Positions 5,646 to 6,293 of a DNA stretch of 6,293 nucleotides are shown here, piece after piece. The number at the start of each line of letters is the position of its first letter. The stretch's first letter is position 1. The notes below the pieces were generated by a model that saw nothing but the letters and a program-made list of their open reading frames with translations, had not been told where the DNA came from and did not search any database. Location: the NCBI GenBank assembly GCA_001797415.1, contig MGPL01000085.1, forward strand, positions 30,249 through 36,541. Reading direction: 5' to 3'. The stretch is from Deltaproteobacteria bacterium GWA2_55_10. Its GTDB lineage: Bacteria > Desulfobacterota > GWC2-55-46. The translations under genes were made by a program, and so were the position numbers.

Positions 5646-6293
5646 ATGGCTGGGAATATAATTTCCGAAAACATCCTCCAGATAAACGACCGCATCAGAC
5701 GGGCAGCTCGCAAAGCGGGCCGCGATCCCAATGAGGTCACGCTCATAGCAGTCACCAAGACAGTCGAAACAAAGAAGGTCAAGGAGGCCATCTCAGCCGG
5801 ACTGAGGGTCTTTGGCGAGAACTATGTCCAGGAGGCCCAGGAGAAGATATCCAAGGTCAAGGACAAGAACATCAAATGGCATTTCATCGGCCATCTGCAG
5901 AAGAACAAGGCCAAGCTCGCGGTCGAGCTCTTTGACATGATCCATACGGTCGATTCGCTCGATCTGGCCAAAGAACTCAGTAAGCGCGCGACCGAGCCTG
6001 TAGATATCCTTATCGAAGTCAATATGGCCAGGGAGAAGACCAAGACAGGGGTCGACGCAGAGGGCGCGGTGAAGCTCGCAAAGGCCATCTCCGCATTGCC
6101 GAACCTGCGCCTCCGCGGCCTTATGTCAATACCCCCCGTGTTCGAGCAGGCCGAGATGTCGAGGCCGTACTTCGCCATGCTCCGCAGGCTTGCCGAGCGG
6201 ATAAACAAGGAACGGTTCCCCGGGGTATTCCTGAAGGACCTCTCCATGGGCATGTCCAACGATTTCGAGGTGGCCATAGAAGAGGGGGCCACC
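5646..6293 (+). CDS. yggS: YggS/PLPBP family PLP-binding protein, C-terminus cut by window edge
   Basis: Cytoplasmic pyridoxal-phosphate-binding protein of the alanine-racemase-like TIM-barrel fold (YggS, YlmE, YBL036C, PLPBP), with no known catalysis, involved in PLP and amino-acid homeostasis. The 216 codons visible match the family from start to near the end: AVTKT with PLP lysine Lys38, FGENYVQEAQEK (56-67), WHFIGHLQKNK (78-88), EVNMAREKTKTGV (124-136), LRGLMSIPP (156-164) and LSMGMSNDFEVAIEEGAT (199-216). Only about 10-20 residues, normally including the RIGxxIFG phosphate-binding end, lie beyond the edge. ATG 5646 gives an N-terminus like the family. The frame stays open to 5541, and TTG 5568 (AGGA 12 bases upstream) is a poorer alternative adding 26 residues. 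In many bacteria yggS precedes proC and yggT; what follows here is not visible. A strong promoter at 5504-5531 suggests its own transcription unit. Confidence 0.95.
   Translation, partial: MAGNIISENILQINDRIRRAARKAGRDPNEVTLIAVTKTVETKKVKEAISAGLRVFGENYVQEAQEKISKVKDKNIKWHFIGHLQKNKAKLAVELFDMIHTVDSLDLAKELSKRATEPVDILIEVNMAREKTKTGVDAEGAVKLAKAISALPNLRLRGLMSIPPVFEQAEMSRPYFAMLRRLAERINKERFPGVFLKDLSMGMSNDFEVAIEEGAT

Noticed and set aside
5822..6292. Long open frame on the minus strand opposite yggS, and similar frames opposite cobQ, rsmE, the receiver-PilZ and membrane-protein genes
   Set aside because: The protein motifs of known families are all in the other frames; the antisense translations show Ser/Arg-rich composition without domains.

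Overview
The window looks like ordinary chromosome from a free-living bacterium of roughly 55% GC with de novo or late-stage cobalamin synthesis. The receiver plus PilZ protein resembles a PilZ variety common in myxobacteria and other delta-type lineages. The sequence does not fix the taxon; a Desulfobacterota- or Nitrospirota-like organism is a guess. No rRNA, tRNA, CRISPR array or transposase gene was seen.

Layout. Bases 1-2148 (minus strand) hold two late cobalamin genes: cobQ/cbiP (cobyric acid synthase) and, overlapping its stop by ATGA, cbiB/cobD (adenosylcobinamide-phosphate synthase), which is cut by the left edge. A divergent 97-base gap separates them from a small secreted M48-type zinc metalloprotease (plus, 2246-2770). 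Next is rsmE (plus, 2874-3614), the 16S rRNA m3U1498 methyltransferase, with a TTG start behind a strong Shine-Dalgarno. A receiver plus PilZ protein (minus, 3770-4465, probably longer at its N-terminus) converges on rsmE. A divergent membrane protein distantly like SpoIIM follows (plus, 4823-5464), then a PLP-binding YggS/PLPBP gene (plus, 5646 onward) cut by the right edge.

The least ordinary part is the non-coding DNA around the receiver-PilZ gene. Two palindromic, MITE-like elements (3639-3765 and 4565-4715) lie on either side of it. They have similar terminal inverted repeats, and their right ends match at 20 of 22 positions in the same orientation, but their interiors differ. The second can fold into five consecutive hairpins, is flanked by a 4-base direct repeat (ATAG), and sits between two divergent promoter-like sequences. 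The receiver-PilZ gene has its only good ribosome-binding site placed for an AUA codon, not for the GTG a gene caller would choose.

The genes do not form one pathway. The cobalamin pair is an operon; rsmE, the protease, the receiver-PilZ protein, the membrane protein and yggS look like separate transcription units. I found no convincing new multi-gene system. The repeat pair and the start-codon puzzle are the points most worth checking.
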